Part shown: piece by piece, positions 34,482 through 44,940 of the stretch
Position numbering within the stretch: position 1 is the first letter of the stretch
How the letters are laid out: each line of letters opens with the position of its first letter
From: Streptomyces sp. ISL-10
GTDB lineage: Bacteria > Actinomycetota > Actinomycetes > Streptomycetales > Streptomycetaceae
Length of the DNA: 64,000 nucleotides
Assembly (NCBI RefSeq): GCF_018614575.1
Contig: NZ_JAGGOJ010000010.1
Location: 1 to 64,000 of the forward strand
Direction: 5' to 3'
Program-made: the position numbers and the translations under genes
Notes under the pieces: model-generated
What the model saw: only the letters and a program-made list of their open reading frames with translations
The model's database searches: none
What the model was told of the DNA's origin: nothing

Positions 34482-36182
34482 GTGGGCAAGAGAAGGCGCG
34501 CCGCGCGCAGGAGAACGCACCCTGCGCTGATCGGCGGCGTGGTCGCGGTGGTCGTGGGCGGCGCGGGGTTCGCCACGTACAGCATGTACGGCGCCGTGGC
34601 GGACGAGGACACGACGGCGGGCGGCACTGCGAAGTCGGTCAAAGCAGGCCCGGTGACGGCCGCGGAAGCGAGGGCGACGACCGACAGGTTCCTCACCGCG
34701 TGGCAGCTGGGCAACGCCGCGCAGGCCGCCGCGTACACCGACGACACGGCTGCGGCGCAGACCGCGCTGACCGCGTTCCGCAAGAACGCACACATCGACC
34801 ATGTGACGCTGACCCGTGGCGAGGCGTCCGGCGCGACGGTGACGTTCAAGGTCTCCGGCATCGTCTCGTACAAGGGCAAGAGCAAGCCCCTGGCCTACGA
34901 CTCCCGGCTCACGGTCGTCCGCCAGGCGAAGGACGGCAAGCCACTCGTCGGGTGGCAGCCGTCCGTCGTCCACCCGGACCTCAAGCAGGGCGACACCCTG
35001 GTCACCGGTGAGGCCGGGGACCCGCCCGTCAAGGCAGTGGACCGCGACGGCAGGGAGCTCACCCAGGCGGACCACCCCTCGCTCGGAACCGTCCTGGACG
35101 GGCTGCGGGAGAAGTACGGCAAGAAGGCCGGGGGTACGGCTGGGATCGAACTGCGGGTGGTTCGGGGAGGCAGCGCGGACGTCTCGCAGAAGGACGACGG
35201 CTCGGGAACGAGCGAGGAGAGTGACGACGAGACCCCCGACAAGACGCTGCTGACGCTGTCCGACGGCACCCCGGGGACAGTGAAGACCACGCTCAGCGCG
35301 ACCGCGCAGGCCGCCGCCGAGCGGGAAGTGGGTAAGCGCGAGCGGGCGTCCGTAGTCGTCATGAAGCCGTCGACCGGTGAGATCCTCGCCGCGGCCAATT
35401 CGAGCCATGGCTTCAACACTGCACTCCAGGGGTCCCTGGCGCCCGGCTCCACGATGAAGATCGTGACGTCGTCGATGCTGCTGGAGAAGGACCTCGCGTC
35501 GATCGACAAATCGCACCCGTGCCCCAAGTACGCGTCGTACGGCGGCTGGAAGTTCCAGAACGTGGAGAAGTTCGAGATCAAGAACGGCACGTTCCGATCG
35601 AGCTTCGCCGCCTCCTGCAACACCGCCTTCATCACGCAGGCCGAGAAGCTCGACGACGACGATCTGACCAAACAGGCCCAGCAGGTCTTCGGTCTCGGGC
35701 TCAACAACTGGTCGATCGGGGTGTCCAGCTTCGACGGGGCCGTGCCAGTGCAGAGCAATGCGCAGATGGCGGCGTCGCTCATCGGGCAGGGCGGGGTACG
35801 GATGAACCCGTTGAACGTGGCGTCCATCATCTCCACGGCCAAGACGGGCGTCTTCCGGCAGCCGTACCTGGTCTCGCCCGACGTCGACGACCGCACGCTC
35901 GCGACGGCCGCGCGCAAGCTGGACGCGTCCGCGCAGACGCAGCTGCGCGAACTCCTGAACTACACCGCGACGTCGGGCTCCGCCGCTGAGGCCATGGCGG
36001 GCGTCGGATCGGACATCGGCGGCAAGACGGGCTCCGCGGAGGTCGACGGCCAGACCAAGCCCAACGGCTGGTTCACCGCATGGAGCGGCGACCTCGCCGC
36101 GGCGGCGGTGATCCAACAGGGCGGCCGCGGCGGCAAGTCGGCGGGGCCGCTGGTGGCGGCGGTGCTGAAGGCGGGCAGCTGA
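34482..36182 (+). CDS. Penicillin-binding protein with MecA-type N-terminal domain
   Basis: 566 aa from a GTG. One transmembrane anchor (ALIGGVVAVVVGGAGFATYS) precedes an NTF2/MecA_N-like domain (residues ~58-160) and a transpeptidase domain. The active-site motifs are SxxK in APGSTMKIVTSS (Ser ~322), SxN in AASCNTAF and KTG in GGKTGSAEVDG. It crosslinks peptidoglycan outside the membrane. An Asp/Glu/Ser-rich insert (~240-265) separates the domains. Length and architecture fit the smaller Streptomyces class B PBPs, several of which are dispensable paralogues. No cell-division genes are adjacent. Confidence 0.92.
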   Translation: MGKRRRAARRRTHPALIGGVVAVVVGGAGFATYSMYGAVADEDTTAGGTAKSVKAGPVTAAEARATTDRFLTAWQLGNAAQAAAYTDDTAAAQTALTAFRKNAHIDHVTLTRGEASGATVTFKVSGIVSYKGKSKPLAYDSRLTVVRQAKDGKPLVGWQPSVVHPDLKQGDTLVTGEAGDPPVKAVDRDGRELTQADHPSLGTVLDGLREKYGKKAGGTAGIELRVVRGGSADVSQKDDGSGTSEESDDETPDKTLLTLSDGTPGTVKTTLSATAQAAAEREVGKRERASVVVMKPSTGEILAAANSSHGFNTALQGSLAPGSTMKIVTSSMLLEKDLASIDKSHPCPKYASYGGWKFQNVEKFEIKNGTFRSSFAASCNTAFITQAEKLDDDDLTKQAQQVFGLGLNNWSIGVSSFDGAVPVQSNAQMAASLIGQGGVRMNPLNVASIISTAKTGVFRQPYLVSPDVDDRTLATAARKLDASAQTQLRELLNYTATSGSAAEAMAGVGSDIGGKTGSAEVDGQTKPNGWFTAWSGDLAAAAVIQQGGRGGKSAGPLVAAVLKAGS

Positions 36183-36769
36183 CGGCCGCCCACAGCGGTG
36201 AGGGAACGCACTCGCGTGCCCGTACACCCCTTCGGCAGATCTCGTTGTCGAGATCGGCGACGGACACCAGCCCCCGCTTCTCGCCGATTCACTCGGCGAA
36301 GACGGCGACCCGGGAGCGCTGTACGGATCGGCGTCCGCGCGCGGCGTCAGGTGGTCGAGCCCGGGGCGGCAGTCACCGACGTCGAGGGAGGTTCTTTCGA
36401 CGTGCTGGGTGTTGCACCTCTGGCCGTGCGGCCCGGCGGGGCTGTTCGGCCTGGTGCTTCTTCTCGTACGGGCCGAAGCGGATCGGGTCGAGCCCGGGCT
36501 GATCCACGCACTCGCGAGTGAGATGAAGCTCGAGGCGGCCCGGTGAGGACGACGGCGTATCCGAACGGGTCGGTGTAACGGACGGGCCGGTTGACTCGCG
36601 GGCGAATCAGCTCTCGGAGCGGGTGCGGAGGGCTGGCCGACCGGTTGCTGCACGGCCCGGCCGTCGCCCACAGAGCGTTGGGCACCATCGGAACGGGGGT
36701 TCGTCGCTGTAGCCGCCGGCCGCTCCGCTCCGGAGATCACCGGCACAGCGGGCCGGGGGCGGGCTCGTA
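36183..36769. other. Intergenic region with decayed sequence
   Basis: About 590 bases between the PBP gene and an aldo/keto reductase remnant. A minus-strand phrase RPVRYTDPFGYAVVLTGPP near 36540-36600 looks once-coding but is too short to place. Confidence 0.35.
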
Positions 36770-37045
36770 CGCCGGGTCTGCGACGAGTCCGGCGCCCGCG
36801 GCCATCAGGTCGTCCTCGACACGGCGCTCCAGCAGGGAGTACGGGTGCTGGTTGGCCGGCGGGGGTGCCGAGCGCCGTGAGGATCGCGGCGGCCCGAGCG
36901 GTCCGGTCGGGACTGTCGTTCGACAGGCCGGTGCAGAGCGCCTTGCGATGGCGCACGGCCGTGTCCAGCGCACCCATCGTCACCTCGAGCGAACCGCCCG
37001 GATCGGGCCGGTGTACGTGGAAGACATTGGCATCTGGCCAAGGCC
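36770..37045 (-). pseudogene. Aldo/keto reductase remnant, frameshifted
   Basis: The minus strand reads VHRPDPGGSLEVTMGALDTA and VRHRKALCTGLSNDSPDRTA, then in another frame ANQHPYSLLERRVEDDLM. Joined, this is the middle of a YghZ-type aldo/keto reductase (HRPDPxTPLEETMGALDxAVRxGKALYxGxSxYSP, then HQPxYSMLNRWVE). Both ends are missing. It abuts the TetR gene at 37054. Confidence 0.6.
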
Positions 37046-37053
37046 AGAGGCCC

Positions 37054-37761
37054 TCAGGCATCCCGTGCGAAGCGGTCGAGCAGTGCGTCCAGCCCTGTGG
37101 CCAGCCCCTCCAGCCCGCCGTGCTCGGCGATGGCGGGGGCGATCTCCCGGAGTCGGGGAAGCTCCTGCGCGGGCATGCGGTGCAGGCCGAGCCGGAATGC
37201 GGGATCGGGTTCGTCGGGATTGTCCACCATGGCTCGCAGCTCCACGAAAACGTAGCCGAGGACCCAGCTGGTGAAGGCCCGGAATGCGCCGGCGACCTCG
37301 CTCTCGTCGAGGCCGGCCTGTTCGAGGAGGGCCAGCACACGCTTGTGTTCCTTGAGGACGGCCCGCATCCGCGTGGCCAGGAGCGGTACCACCCGGGGGT
37401 GCGCCAGGGAGACCCGATAGGTCGCCTCGGCGGCCCGGTGCAGCTCGATGCGCCATTCGGGATCCTTCGCGGTGCCGCCCGGGGCCGTCGCTTCCTCGCC
37501 ACCGGCGGCGAGGAGGCCCTGCACCTCGAGATATAGCTCCTCGACCAGCCCGTCCAGGAGTGCGTCCTTGCCGTCTGCATACCGGTACAGGGTCATGGCT
37601 TCCACGCCGAGCTCGGCTCCCACTCTGCGCATACTCAGCGCCGAGAGCCCCTCGCGGTCGACGAGTTCCAGGGCAGTGGCCAGGACGCGTTCCCCGCTCA
37701 GCCGACCGTAACGGCCGCGGTCCCCGGCGCGCCGACCCCCGCCGGACTCTGAGTGCTTCAT
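37054..37761 (-). CDS. TetR family regulator (paralogue of the one at 56893)
   Basis: 235 aa from MKHSESGGGRRAGDRGRYGR with GGAGGCGAGG upstream. The DNA-binding domain has ATALELVDREGLSALSMRRV and GAELGVEAMTLYRYADGKDA; the C-terminal domain is TetR_C_1-like, with AFTSWVLGYVFVELRAMVDN. Nearly the whole protein matches the TetR at 56893-57630. It is divergent from the GT2 gene, with a tandem GTAnnnATAC operator between them, so it probably represses itself and the glycan operon. Confidence 0.93.
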   Translation of the reverse strand: MKHSESGGGRRAGDRGRYGRLSGERVLATALELVDREGLSALSMRRVGAELGVEAMTLYRYADGKDALLDGLVEELYLEVQGLLAAGGEEATAPGGTAKDPEWRIELHRAAEATYRVSLAHPRVVPLLATRMRAVLKEHKRVLALLEQAGLDESEVAGAFRAFTSWVLGYVFVELRAMVDNPDEPDPAFRLGLHRMPAQELPRLREIAPAIAEHGGLEGLATGLDALLDRFARDA

Positions 37762-37832
37762 CGTGCCTCGCCTCCGGATGCAGATCGTTCCTGGTTGGTC
37801 CGAGCGCCTTGACCCCATGCACACATCGGCGC

Positions 37833-37864
37833 AAGATGTACATATACGACGTAAACATACGACA
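37833..37864. promoter_or_regulatory. Tandem TetR operator upstream of the glycan operon
   Basis: Two direct copies of GTAnnnATAC (GTACATATAC and GTAAACATAC) are separated by GAC. By hand alignment about 26 of 32 bases match the site at 57699-57730, which precedes the paralogous TetR. The AT-rich element stands out from its GC-rich surroundings and sits between the TetR and GT2 genes. Confidence 0.65.
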
Positions 37865-37918
37865 ACAGGATACGGCGCATACCGTGCCGTTCCCGCACCA
37901 TCTTTCAGGACGTGTCTC

Positions 37919-39784
37919 ATGGAGCGATTCGCATCGGAGGCCGACGGCGGCACCGACCGCATGGTTCCTGCCGGCGAACGGGAGCAGGCGGCCCTCGAGG
38001 CGCAGATCCGGCGGCTCTCGCGCCGCAACGTTGTGCGGATCACGGGCGACGGGCCGGTATTCGCCCATCCCCCCCGCTCCCGCGTGCCGAAGCGTGACAC
38101 CTTCGTTCCCGTGCTCGGCATCCGTGACAGGGCGATGGTCGCCGCACTGACCATCGGCTGGCTCCTGTGCTTCGTCTGGTTCTGGCTCTGGTGGCTGCAA
38201 CCGGAGCACCGCGTCGGCTGGGCCGGGCTGATCGTCAACAGCGTGCTCCTGCTGTATCTCGCCTCTCTCCCGTGCTACTTCCTCATCGCGGTCGGCCGCC
38301 TGCGCCAGGTCACGCCCTCGCTGGAGATTCCGCGCACCCCGGTGGCGTTCGTGGTGACCCACGCTCCGTCGGAGGAGTGGACCACGGCACGCCGCACGCT
38401 GCAGGCCATGCTCAGGCAGAAGTTCCCCCACCCCTATGACGTCTGGCTCTGCGACGAGGACCCGACACCGGAGAGCCTCGACTGGTGCCGTGAGAACGGT
38501 GTCCGCGTCTCCTGCCGACGCGGAGTCGCCGCGTACCACCGGGCGACCTGGCCACGTCGCACCAAGTGCAAGGAAGGCAACCTCGCCTACTTCTATGACC
38601 ACTGGGGCTATCGGCAGTACGCCGTGGTGTCCCAGCTCGACTGCGACCACGTGCCGAGCCCGACGTATCTCGCAGAGATGGTCCGACCGTTCGCCGATCC
38701 CGCGATCGGCTATGTGGCCGCGCCAAGTGTGTGCGACGCCAACGCCGCGGGCTCTTGGGCGGCGAGGGGAAGGCTGCACCGAGAGGCGCCGCTTCACGGC
38801 CCCTCCCAACTCGGACTTGCCTACAGGCTTGCTCCGATGTGCATCGGCTCGCACTATGCGGTGCGTACCCGGGCCCTGCGCGACATAGGGGGCATCGGCC
38901 CGGATCTGGCCGAGGACTTCTCCACCACGTTCCTGCTCCACTCGGCCGGATGGCACGGAGCGTTCGCCATCGACGCCGAGGCGCACGGCGATGGACCGCT
39001 CACGTTCGCGGACATGGTCACCCAGGAGTTCCAGTGGTCACGCAGCCTCACCACCATGCTTCTGGGTCTCCTTCCACGGCATCTCGGACGGCTGCCGTGC
39101 GTGCTGCGACTACGCTTCGCGTACGCGCTCTCGTACTACCCTCTTCTCGCGCTGACGATCAGTGGCGGCCTCTTGCTCTCGCCCGTCGCGGTGGCCACCG
39201 GGCTGCCGTGGATGAACGTCAACCTCATCGACTTCCTGCTTCACTTCTGGCCGTTGAGCGCCTGGATTCTCATGACACTGCTGCTGATGCGGCGGCGCGG
39301 GCTCCTACGCCCGGCCGCGGCTCCTGTTCTGAGTTGGGAGGGCTGGCTGTTCGCCCTCGCGCGCTGGCCCTTCGTCGCCTGGGGGGTGCTCACGGCAATA
39401 CGGCAGAAGGTCCGGCCACGGCCGGTCGTCTTCAAAGTCACCCCCAAGGTCCGCTGTGGTCTTGAGCCGCTGCTCACCCGGCTGGTGGCTCCGTTCGCCC
39501 TTATTGCTCTGACGCTGTCCGCCGCCGCCCTCTACGGCGAGATGACCAGTCCTCAGGCGGGCTACGTCTTCCTGTGTCTCCTCGGTGCGTCGGCCAATGC
39601 GACGGTCGCCATCGCGGTGCCGTTGCTGCACGTGCGGGAGACGTCCCGAGCGGCGGGCACGCCCGTCCGCTCGGCCCTGGCGACCGCTCGGCTGCCGATC
39701 TTCACCGGCGTCGTGGTTCTGCTTCCGCTCGCCCTGGCTGTACGGGTCTACCCGCCGTATCTGGGCGCGGTCCTCGGCTGGTGA
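37919..39784 (+). CDS. Membrane GT2 glycosyltransferase (cellulose synthase-like)
   Basis: 621 aa from MERFASEADGGTDRMVPAGE with AGGA upstream. Two helices (WLLCFVWFWLWWL and LIVNSVLLLYLASLPCYFLI) precede the catalytic domain: VWLCDEDPTPESLDWCRENG, VSQLDCDHVPSPTYLAEMV (DxD), DLAEDFSTTFLLH (acceptor-base ED) and TQEFQWSRSLTTML in place of QxxRW. Five or six further helices form a translocation channel. Such processive enzymes polymerise a UDP-sugar and export the chain. The next three genes make UDP-Gal, UDP-GlcA and UDP-Xyl. No PilZ domain is visible. Confidence 0.88.
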   Translation: MERFASEADGGTDRMVPAGEREQAALEAQIRRLSRRNVVRITGDGPVFAHPPRSRVPKRDTFVPVLGIRDRAMVAALTIGWLLCFVWFWLWWLQPEHRVGWAGLIVNSVLLLYLASLPCYFLIAVGRLRQVTPSLEIPRTPVAFVVTHAPSEEWTTARRTLQAMLRQKFPHPYDVWLCDEDPTPESLDWCRENGVRVSCRRGVAAYHRATWPRRTKCKEGNLAYFYDHWGYRQYAVVSQLDCDHVPSPTYLAEMVRPFADPAIGYVAAPSVCDANAAGSWAARGRLHREAPLHGPSQLGLAYRLAPMCIGSHYAVRTRALRDIGGIGPDLAEDFSTTFLLHSAGWHGAFAIDAEAHGDGPLTFADMVTQEFQWSRSLTTMLLGLLPRHLGRLPCVLRLRFAYALSYYPLLALTISGGLLLSPVAVATGLPWMNVNLIDFLLHFWPLSAWILMTLLLMRRRGLLRPAAAPVLSWEGWLFALARWPFVAWGVLTAIRQKVRPRPVVFKVTPKVRCGLEPLLTRLVAPFALIALTLSAAALYGEMTSPQAGYVFLCLLGASANATVAIAVPLLHVRETSRAAGTPVRSALATARLPIFTGVVVLLPLALAVRVYPPYLGAVLGW

Positions 39785-39837
39785 GGCGCTGAGACATTCA
39801 CACGACATCGGCCCTGCGACCCCTGAAGGAGAAAGCC

Positions 39838-40869
39838 GTGACGAATCCCTCAACGATCATGGTGACCGGTGCCACCGGTTTCATCGGCAGCCACACATGC
39901 GTCGAGCTGCTCGACCACGGCTACCAGGTCGTCGTGGTCGACGATTTCTCCAACAGCTCGCCGCAGGTCGTCTCACGGATCCAGCGCCTGGCAGGCCGCT
40001 TCCTGGATGCCGTCTACAAAGTGGACGTGCGGGACCGGCGAGCTCTGTCGTCGGTGTTCGACCGTCACCGCGTGGACGCTGTGGTGCACTTCGCCGCGAA
40101 GAAGGCCGTCGGGGAGTCCGTGCGTCTGCCTGTCGAGTACTACGACGTCAACGTCGGCGGGACGACTGCGCTGCTGGCGACGATGCATGAGCACGGGGTG
40201 CGCCGACTGGTGTTTTCTTCGTCCTGCTCCATTTACGGGGACGTCGACACGAGCCCTCTGACCGAGCAGGACCCGGCCCGGCCCAGCAACCCCTATGCCG
40301 CTTCCAAGTGGACCTGCGAACAAATGCTCGCCGATGTGTGCCGTTGCCGCCCGGACTACACCGTGCTGTCACTACGTTACTTCAACCCCGTGGGAGCGCA
40401 CCCCAGCGGACTGCTGGGAGAAGCCCCTCTCGGGGAGCCGGACAACCTGATGCCGTACCTGGCTCAGGTCGCCGCCGGCAGGCGCGAGCGGCTCAGGGTG
40501 TTCGGCAGCGACTACGCAACAGCGGATGGCACGGGCGTCCGCGACTACATCCATGTGATGGATGTGGCGGAGGCCCACCGCATCGCTCTGGAGCACCTCG
40601 GCGACAGTACGGGCCTGCGGGTGTTCAACCTCGGCGTCGGCTCCGGCACGTCGGTCTTCGAACTCCTGACGGCGTTCGGCGAAGTGTCCGGAAAGACCAT
40701 CCCGTACGAGGTTGTGGACCGCCGCCCGGGTGACGTCACGGAACTCGTCGCCGACCCCAGCGCGGTGACCCGGGAATGGGGCTGGCGCGCGAGCCGTGAT
40801 CTCGCCGCGATGTGCCGCGACGCATGGCGCTTCCAGCGGCTCAACCCGACCGGCTACGCGGCGGGCTGA
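39838..40869 (+). CDS. galE: UDP-glucose 4-epimerase
   Basis: 343 aa from a GTG with GAAGGAGAAAG upstream. NAD binding is TGATGFIGSHTCVELL, the catalytic pair NPYAASKWTCEQM (YxxxK) with SSSCSIYGD, and the signature LRYFNPVGAHPSGLLGE. It interconverts UDP-glucose and UDP-galactose. It is the second gene of the glycan operon (53 bp after the GT2 gene), probably supplying UDP-Gal. Confidence 0.94.
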   Translation: MTNPSTIMVTGATGFIGSHTCVELLDHGYQVVVVDDFSNSSPQVVSRIQRLAGRFLDAVYKVDVRDRRALSSVFDRHRVDAVVHFAAKKAVGESVRLPVEYYDVNVGGTTALLATMHEHGVRRLVFSSSCSIYGDVDTSPLTEQDPARPSNPYAASKWTCEQMLADVCRCRPDYTVLSLRYFNPVGAHPSGLLGEAPLGEPDNLMPYLAQVAAGRRERLRVFGSDYATADGTGVRDYIHVMDVAEAHRIALEHLGDSTGLRVFNLGVGSGTSVFELLTAFGEVSGKTIPYEVVDRRPGDVTELVADPSAVTREWGWRASRDLAAMCRDAWRFQRLNPTGYAAG

Positions 40870-40949
40870 AGCCCACGGGTACCGGCACCGACCGGGCGGC
40901 TGCCTCCACTTTCGCCGACCCGGCAGCATGATTCACCAAGGAGATCGAC

Positions 40950-42296
40950 ATGCGGATGACAGTCATCGGAACCGGATATGTGGGCGTTGTGCACGCCGCC
41001 TGCATGGCAGACATCGGGCACGAGGTCCTCGGCCTCGACATCGACGCCGAGCGGATCGCCGCGCTGTCCGATGCCAGGCCGCCGATCTACGAGCCCGGAC
41101 TGCGGGACCTGCTCGCCAGGACCGTGGCATCGGGCCGGCTGCGCTTCACCACTGACCTCGTCGAGGCGGCGGCTTTCGCCGAGACGCACTTCGTCTGCGT
41201 GGGCACGCCGCAACAGCAGGATTCCTGCGCGGCCGACCTGCGGTACGTCGACGCAGTCGTGGACGGCCTGGCGCCGCGTATGCGCCCCGGGAGCCTGATC
41301 GTGGGCAAGTCCACGGTCCCGGTCGGCACCACGGCCCGGCTCGTCCGGCGTCTGCGCCGGATCGCGCCCGACGTCGAGATCGCGTGGAATCCGGAGTTTC
41401 TGCGCGAGGGGTTCGCCGTCCAGGACACCATGCGACCGGAACGACTCGTGGTGGGCGTCGCATCGCATCGCGCCGAGGCGGTGCTCCGGGAGATCTACGC
41501 GCCCATGATCCACGCGGGCGTCCCGTTCTTCTGCACCGATCCCGCCACCGCCGAACTGGTGAAGGTGGCGGCCAATTCCTTCCTGGCCACGAAGATTTCG
41601 TTCATCAACGCCATGGCCGAGGTGTGCGATGCGGCGGGCGCCGACGTGGTGACGCTGGCCGAGGCCATCGGCGAGGATTCACGGATCGGGCACCGCTTCC
41701 TCCAGCCGGGTCTGGGATTCGGAGGCAGCTGCTTCCCGAAGGACATCCGTGCCTTTGCGGCCCGCGCGGAGGAGCTCGGAGTCGGCGAGGCGGTGGCCTT
41801 CCTCCACCAGGTCGACGAGATCAACACCCGGCAGCGCCGGCGTACGGTCGCGCTCGCCCGCCGACTCATCGGTGGATCGTTCGCCGGCCACAATGTCGCG
41901 GTCCTGGGAGCGGCCTTCAAACCGGACAGTGACGATGTGCGCGACTCGCCGGCTCTCGCGGTCGCGGCCGCCATCAGGAGCGAGGGCGCGCGGGTGCGCG
42001 TCCATGACCCCGAGGCCCTCGACAACGCCCGGGCCGCCTTCCCCGAACTGCAGTTCACGCTCGACGTGTCAAAGGCGTGCGAGCAGGCGGACCTCGTGCT
42101 TCACCTGACCGCGTGGCCCGAGTACGGCGACATCGACCCGAGCGAGCTCGCGAAGGTGGTAAGCCGCCCGGGGATGCTCGACGCGCGCGACACCCTCGAC
42201 GCGGCGGTGTGGCGATCGGCCGGCTGGACGCTGCACGCGCTCGGCCGCCCGCAGCCCGCCCTGACCTCAAGGAGGAACTCATGCGTGTCGTCGTGA
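40950..42296 (+). CDS. UDP-glucose 6-dehydrogenase
   Basis: 448 aa from [20 protein letters not shown] with AAGGAG upstream. The catalytic cysteine lies in [36 protein letters not shown] and [15 protein letters not shown] are typical. It oxidises UDP-glucose to UDP-glucuronate with two NAD+. The last 16 bases overlap the start of the decarboxylase gene, which takes its product, so the two are coupled. Confidence 0.94.
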   Translation: MRMTVIGTGYVGVVHAACMADIGHEVLGLDIDAERIAALSDARPPIYEPGLRDLLARTVASGRLRFTTDLVEAAAFAETHFVCVGTPQQQDSCAADLRYVDAVVDGLAPRMRPGSLIVGKSTVPVGTTARLVRRLRRIAPDVEIAWNPEFLREGFAVQDTMRPERLVVGVASHRAEAVLREIYAPMIHAGVPFFCTDPATAELVKVAANSFLATKISFINAMAEVCDAAGADVVTLAEAIGEDSRIGHRFLQPGLGFGGSCFPKDIRAFAARAEELGVGEAVAFLHQVDEINTRQRRRTVALARRLIGGSFAGHNVAVLGAAFKPDSDDVRDSPALAVAAAIRSEGARVRVHDPEALDNARAAFPELQFTLDVSKACEQADLVLHLTAWPEYGDIDPSELAKVVSRPGMLDARDTLDAAVWRSAGWTLHALGRPQPALTSRRNSCVSS

Positions 42297-43264
42297 CCGG
42301 TGGTGGGGGATTCGTCGGATCGCATCTGTGCGATGCCCTGCTGAGCAGAGGAGACTCGGTCTGCTGCCTGGACGACTTCTCCACGGGAAAGCCGGAGAAC
42401 GTCGCACACCTGCTGGGCACGGAACGGTTCGAGTTCATACGTGCCGATGTCACCGAGGGAATGGACGTATCCGGCCCGGTGGACGTCGTGGCACACCTCG
42501 CCAGCCCGGCTTCACCGCCCGACTACCACCGTCTGCCGCTCCAGACGCTCGCCGTGGGCAGCCGGGGGACGGAGAACGCTTTGGGATTGGCCGACCGGCA
42601 TGGAGCCCGTTTCGTCCTGGCCTCGACGAGTGAGGTGTATGGCGACCCGGAGGTTCACCCCCAGGAGGAGGCGTACTGGGGCCATGTCAATCCCATCGGG
42701 CCACGCAGTGTGTACGACGAGGCCAAGCGCTTCGCGGAGGCGCTTTCCGCGGCATACCGGCGCAGCCTTGGGACCGACGTCGGAATCGTCCGGATCTTCA
42801 ATACCTACGGCCCCCGCATGCGGCCTCATGACGGTCGTGTGGTGTCCAGCTTCATCCGCCAGGCTCTGGACGGTGAGCCGCTCACCGTCTACGGGGACGG
42901 TAAGCAGACGCGGAGTTTCACCTATGTCGACGACCTGGTCCGGGGCCTTGCGGCAGTGATCGATTCGACTGAGTACGGGCCGTTCAATCTCGGGAACCCA
43001 GAAGAGCGCACTGTGCTGGAACTGGCGGAGCTTGTGCTGAAAGTGACCGGATCGCGGTCGGAGATGCGATTCCTTCCCCTGCCTGTCGACGATCCTGTCC
43101 GCCGACGTCCCGTGATCGGGCGCGCCCGGATGCGGCTGGGCTGGCGCCCGGAGATCGTGGTGGAGGAAGGAGTGCGCCGCACCGTCGACTGGTTCAGGTC
43201 GCGAGCGGCGCGGAACCTGCCCACGAGCCCGGTCCGGGCTCTGGAGGAATCTGTGGAGTGCTGA
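42281..43264 (+). CDS. UDP-glucuronate decarboxylase-like SDR epimerase
   Basis: 327 aa from an ATG with AAGGAGGAACT upstream. NAD binding is [75 protein letters not shown] (YxxxK) and [20 protein letters not shown] match UDP-xylose synthases. It would convert UDP-GlcA to UDP-xylose. The stop overlaps the next start (TGATG). Confidence 0.9.
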   Translation: MRVVVTGGGGFVGSHLCDALLSRGDSVCCLDDFSTGKPENVAHLLGTERFEFIRADVTEGMDVSGPVDVVAHLASPASPPDYHRLPLQTLAVGSRGTENALGLADRHGARFVLASTSEVYGDPEVHPQEEAYWGHVNPIGPRSVYDEAKRFAEALSAAYRRSLGTDVGIVRIFNTYGPRMRPHDGRVVSSFIRQALDGEPLTVYGDGKQTRSFTYVDDLVRGLAAVIDSTEYGPFNLGNPEERTVLELAELVLKVTGSRSEMRFLPLPVDDPVRRRPVIGRARMRLGWRPEIVVEEGVRRTVDWFRSRAARNLPTSPVRALEESVEC

Positions 43265-44916
43265 TGGCTGAACGGGTGAAGAGCCTGTGGCCGGCAGCCC
43301 TTGCCGTTGCGCTGGGAGTCCTGCTGGGAAGCGGATGCGTAGACGTTCCTCACTACACGCCCCAGCACGTTTTCTATGTCGCCCCGGACGGCGACGACAA
43401 CAACGATGGCGGGTCGCCCGGCACGGCATGGCGGACCCTCGGCCGGGCCGACCGCGAAACATTCAAGCCGGATGACCGGCTGCTGCTCCGGGCGGGGGCC
43501 ATTTTCCGGGGTCAGCTGAGCCTGAGGGCCGACGAGGCGGGCCGGGCGGGCAAGCCGCTGATGATCGGCTCGTACGGAGACGGGCGTGCCACGATCAGAG
43601 CTGTCGGCGCCTCGGGCATCGCCGTCCACAACACCGCGGGGGTGGAGATCCGTGACCTGAGGATCGTCGGCAACGCCGACAGCTTCGCGCGCGGGAGCGG
43701 GATCAGTTTCTACGCGGACGACCCGGGCGGCCGGAAGTCGAAACACGTCCGTGTATCAGGGGTTGATGTATCCGGGTTCAGGTATGGCGTGGTGGTGGGT
43801 GGAGGAGGCAGTGGCGCGGCGGGATTCACGGATGTGCGGGTCAGTGACTCCAGACTGCATGACAACAAGGATGCGGGCCTGTTGACGTACGGTCCACGAT
43901 TTGATGCCGAGTCACCGGACTTCGCCCATGAGGACGTCACGCTGTCCCGTGTTGAGGCGGATCACAATCCCGGTGATCCCACGGCGCATGACCGCCACAC
44001 GGGTAGTGGCATCGTCCTGGGCAGTGTGCGGGACGGGAAGGTGGAGCGGTCCACGGCGCACGACAACGGGGCGGACTCGGCCACCGACGCGCCTGAGGGG
44101 CCGTTGGGGATCTGGGCGTACGATTCGACCCGCCTGGTGTTCCAGCGCAACGTGTCCTACCGGAACCACACGGGCTCCCAAGTGGACGGCAGCGGCTTCG
44201 GGCTGGACCAGAACACCTCGTTGTCGACGATTCAGTACAACCTCTCGTTCGGCAATGACGGTGCCGGTTATCACGCGTACACCGGACTCAAGAACGGCGC
44301 GCATCATGGAAACACCATCCGTTTCAACATCAGCAGTGAGGATGGGCGCAAACTCGCCGGCAACGGCGGACTGACGGTGCACGGCGCGCGGATCGAGGAC
44401 CTCCAAGTCCACAACAACACGGTCGTGCTCACGCGTGCCGGGCCGGGGGAGGCGACAGTCGTCCGTGTGTCGGGGGGGCCGCACGGCGTGGCGCTGCGCA
44501 ACAATCTGTTCGTCAGTCCCCAGGCCCCGTTCATCGACGCCGCGAAGTCGTACACACCGGCCGAGATCGTCCTGCAGGGCAACGACTACTACGACGCCGC
44601 CGGGCCGTGGACCGTGCGATGGGGAAACAGGACCTTCACCGATCTGGCGGAGTGGCGCTCGGCCATCGGCCAGGAGCGGCACGGTTCAGCACCGACAGGC
44701 GTGCGGGCCGACCCTTGCCTGGCGGGCGGCGGGGATCCGGTGATCACGCGCACCGGCGGTGCCGCCGCCATGGTGCCCGAGTGCGACAGGCTGGCAGGAA
44801 AGGGCCTGGACCTGCGGTCGTCGTTCGGAGTGGACCCGGGGACAGTGGACTACTTCGGCCAGAGCATCACCGAAGCGCTTCCGATCGGTGCCGTACGGCC
44901 GCAGCCGACGGGCTGA
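43264..44916 (+). CDS. Lipoprotein with right-handed parallel beta-helix
   Basis: 550 aa. A lipoprotein signal ends LLGSGCVDV. FYVAPDGDDNNDGGSPGTAW is the usual N-terminal cap of pectate-lyase-like beta-helix proteins, and repeated coils follow (GIAVHNTAGVEIRDLRIVGN, VTLSRVEADHN, NTIRFNISSEDG, QVHNNTVVLTR). Such proteins are polysaccharide lyases, epimerases or glycan binders. As the last gene of the operon it probably modifies or trims the exported polymer at the cell surface. The catalytic residues are not identifiable by eye. Confidence 0.85.
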   Translation: MAERVKSLWPAALAVALGVLLGSGCVDVPHYTPQHVFYVAPDGDDNNDGGSPGTAWRTLGRADRETFKPDDRLLLRAGAIFRGQLSLRADEAGRAGKPLMIGSYGDGRATIRAVGASGIAVHNTAGVEIRDLRIVGNADSFARGSGISFYADDPGGRKSKHVRVSGVDVSGFRYGVVVGGGGSGAAGFTDVRVSDSRLHDNKDAGLLTYGPRFDAESPDFAHEDVTLSRVEADHNPGDPTAHDRHTGSGIVLGSVRDGKVERSTAHDNGADSATDAPEGPLGIWAYDSTRLVFQRNVSYRNHTGSQVDGSGFGLDQNTSLSTIQYNLSFGNDGAGYHAYTGLKNGAHHGNTIRFNISSEDGRKLAGNGGLTVHGARIEDLQVHNNTVVLTRAGPGEATVVRVSGGPHGVALRNNLFVSPQAPFIDAAKSYTPAEIVLQGNDYYDAAGPWTVRWGNRTFTDLAEWRSAIGQERHGSAPTGVRADPCLAGGGDPVITRTGGAAAMVPECDRLAGKGLDLRSSFGVDPGTVDYFGQSITEALPIGAVRPQPTG

Positions 44917-44940
44917 CCGGGGCAGGCACCGGCTGCTCCG

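Noticed and set aside
34425..37580. Very long open frame (over 1000 codons) on the minus strand opposite the penicillin-binding protein
   Set aside because: It is antisense to a gene with full catalytic motifs, has Arg/Pro-rich composition and no domain. High GC makes such frames common. Only its aldo/keto reductase part (36770-37045) is real and is listed as a remnant.
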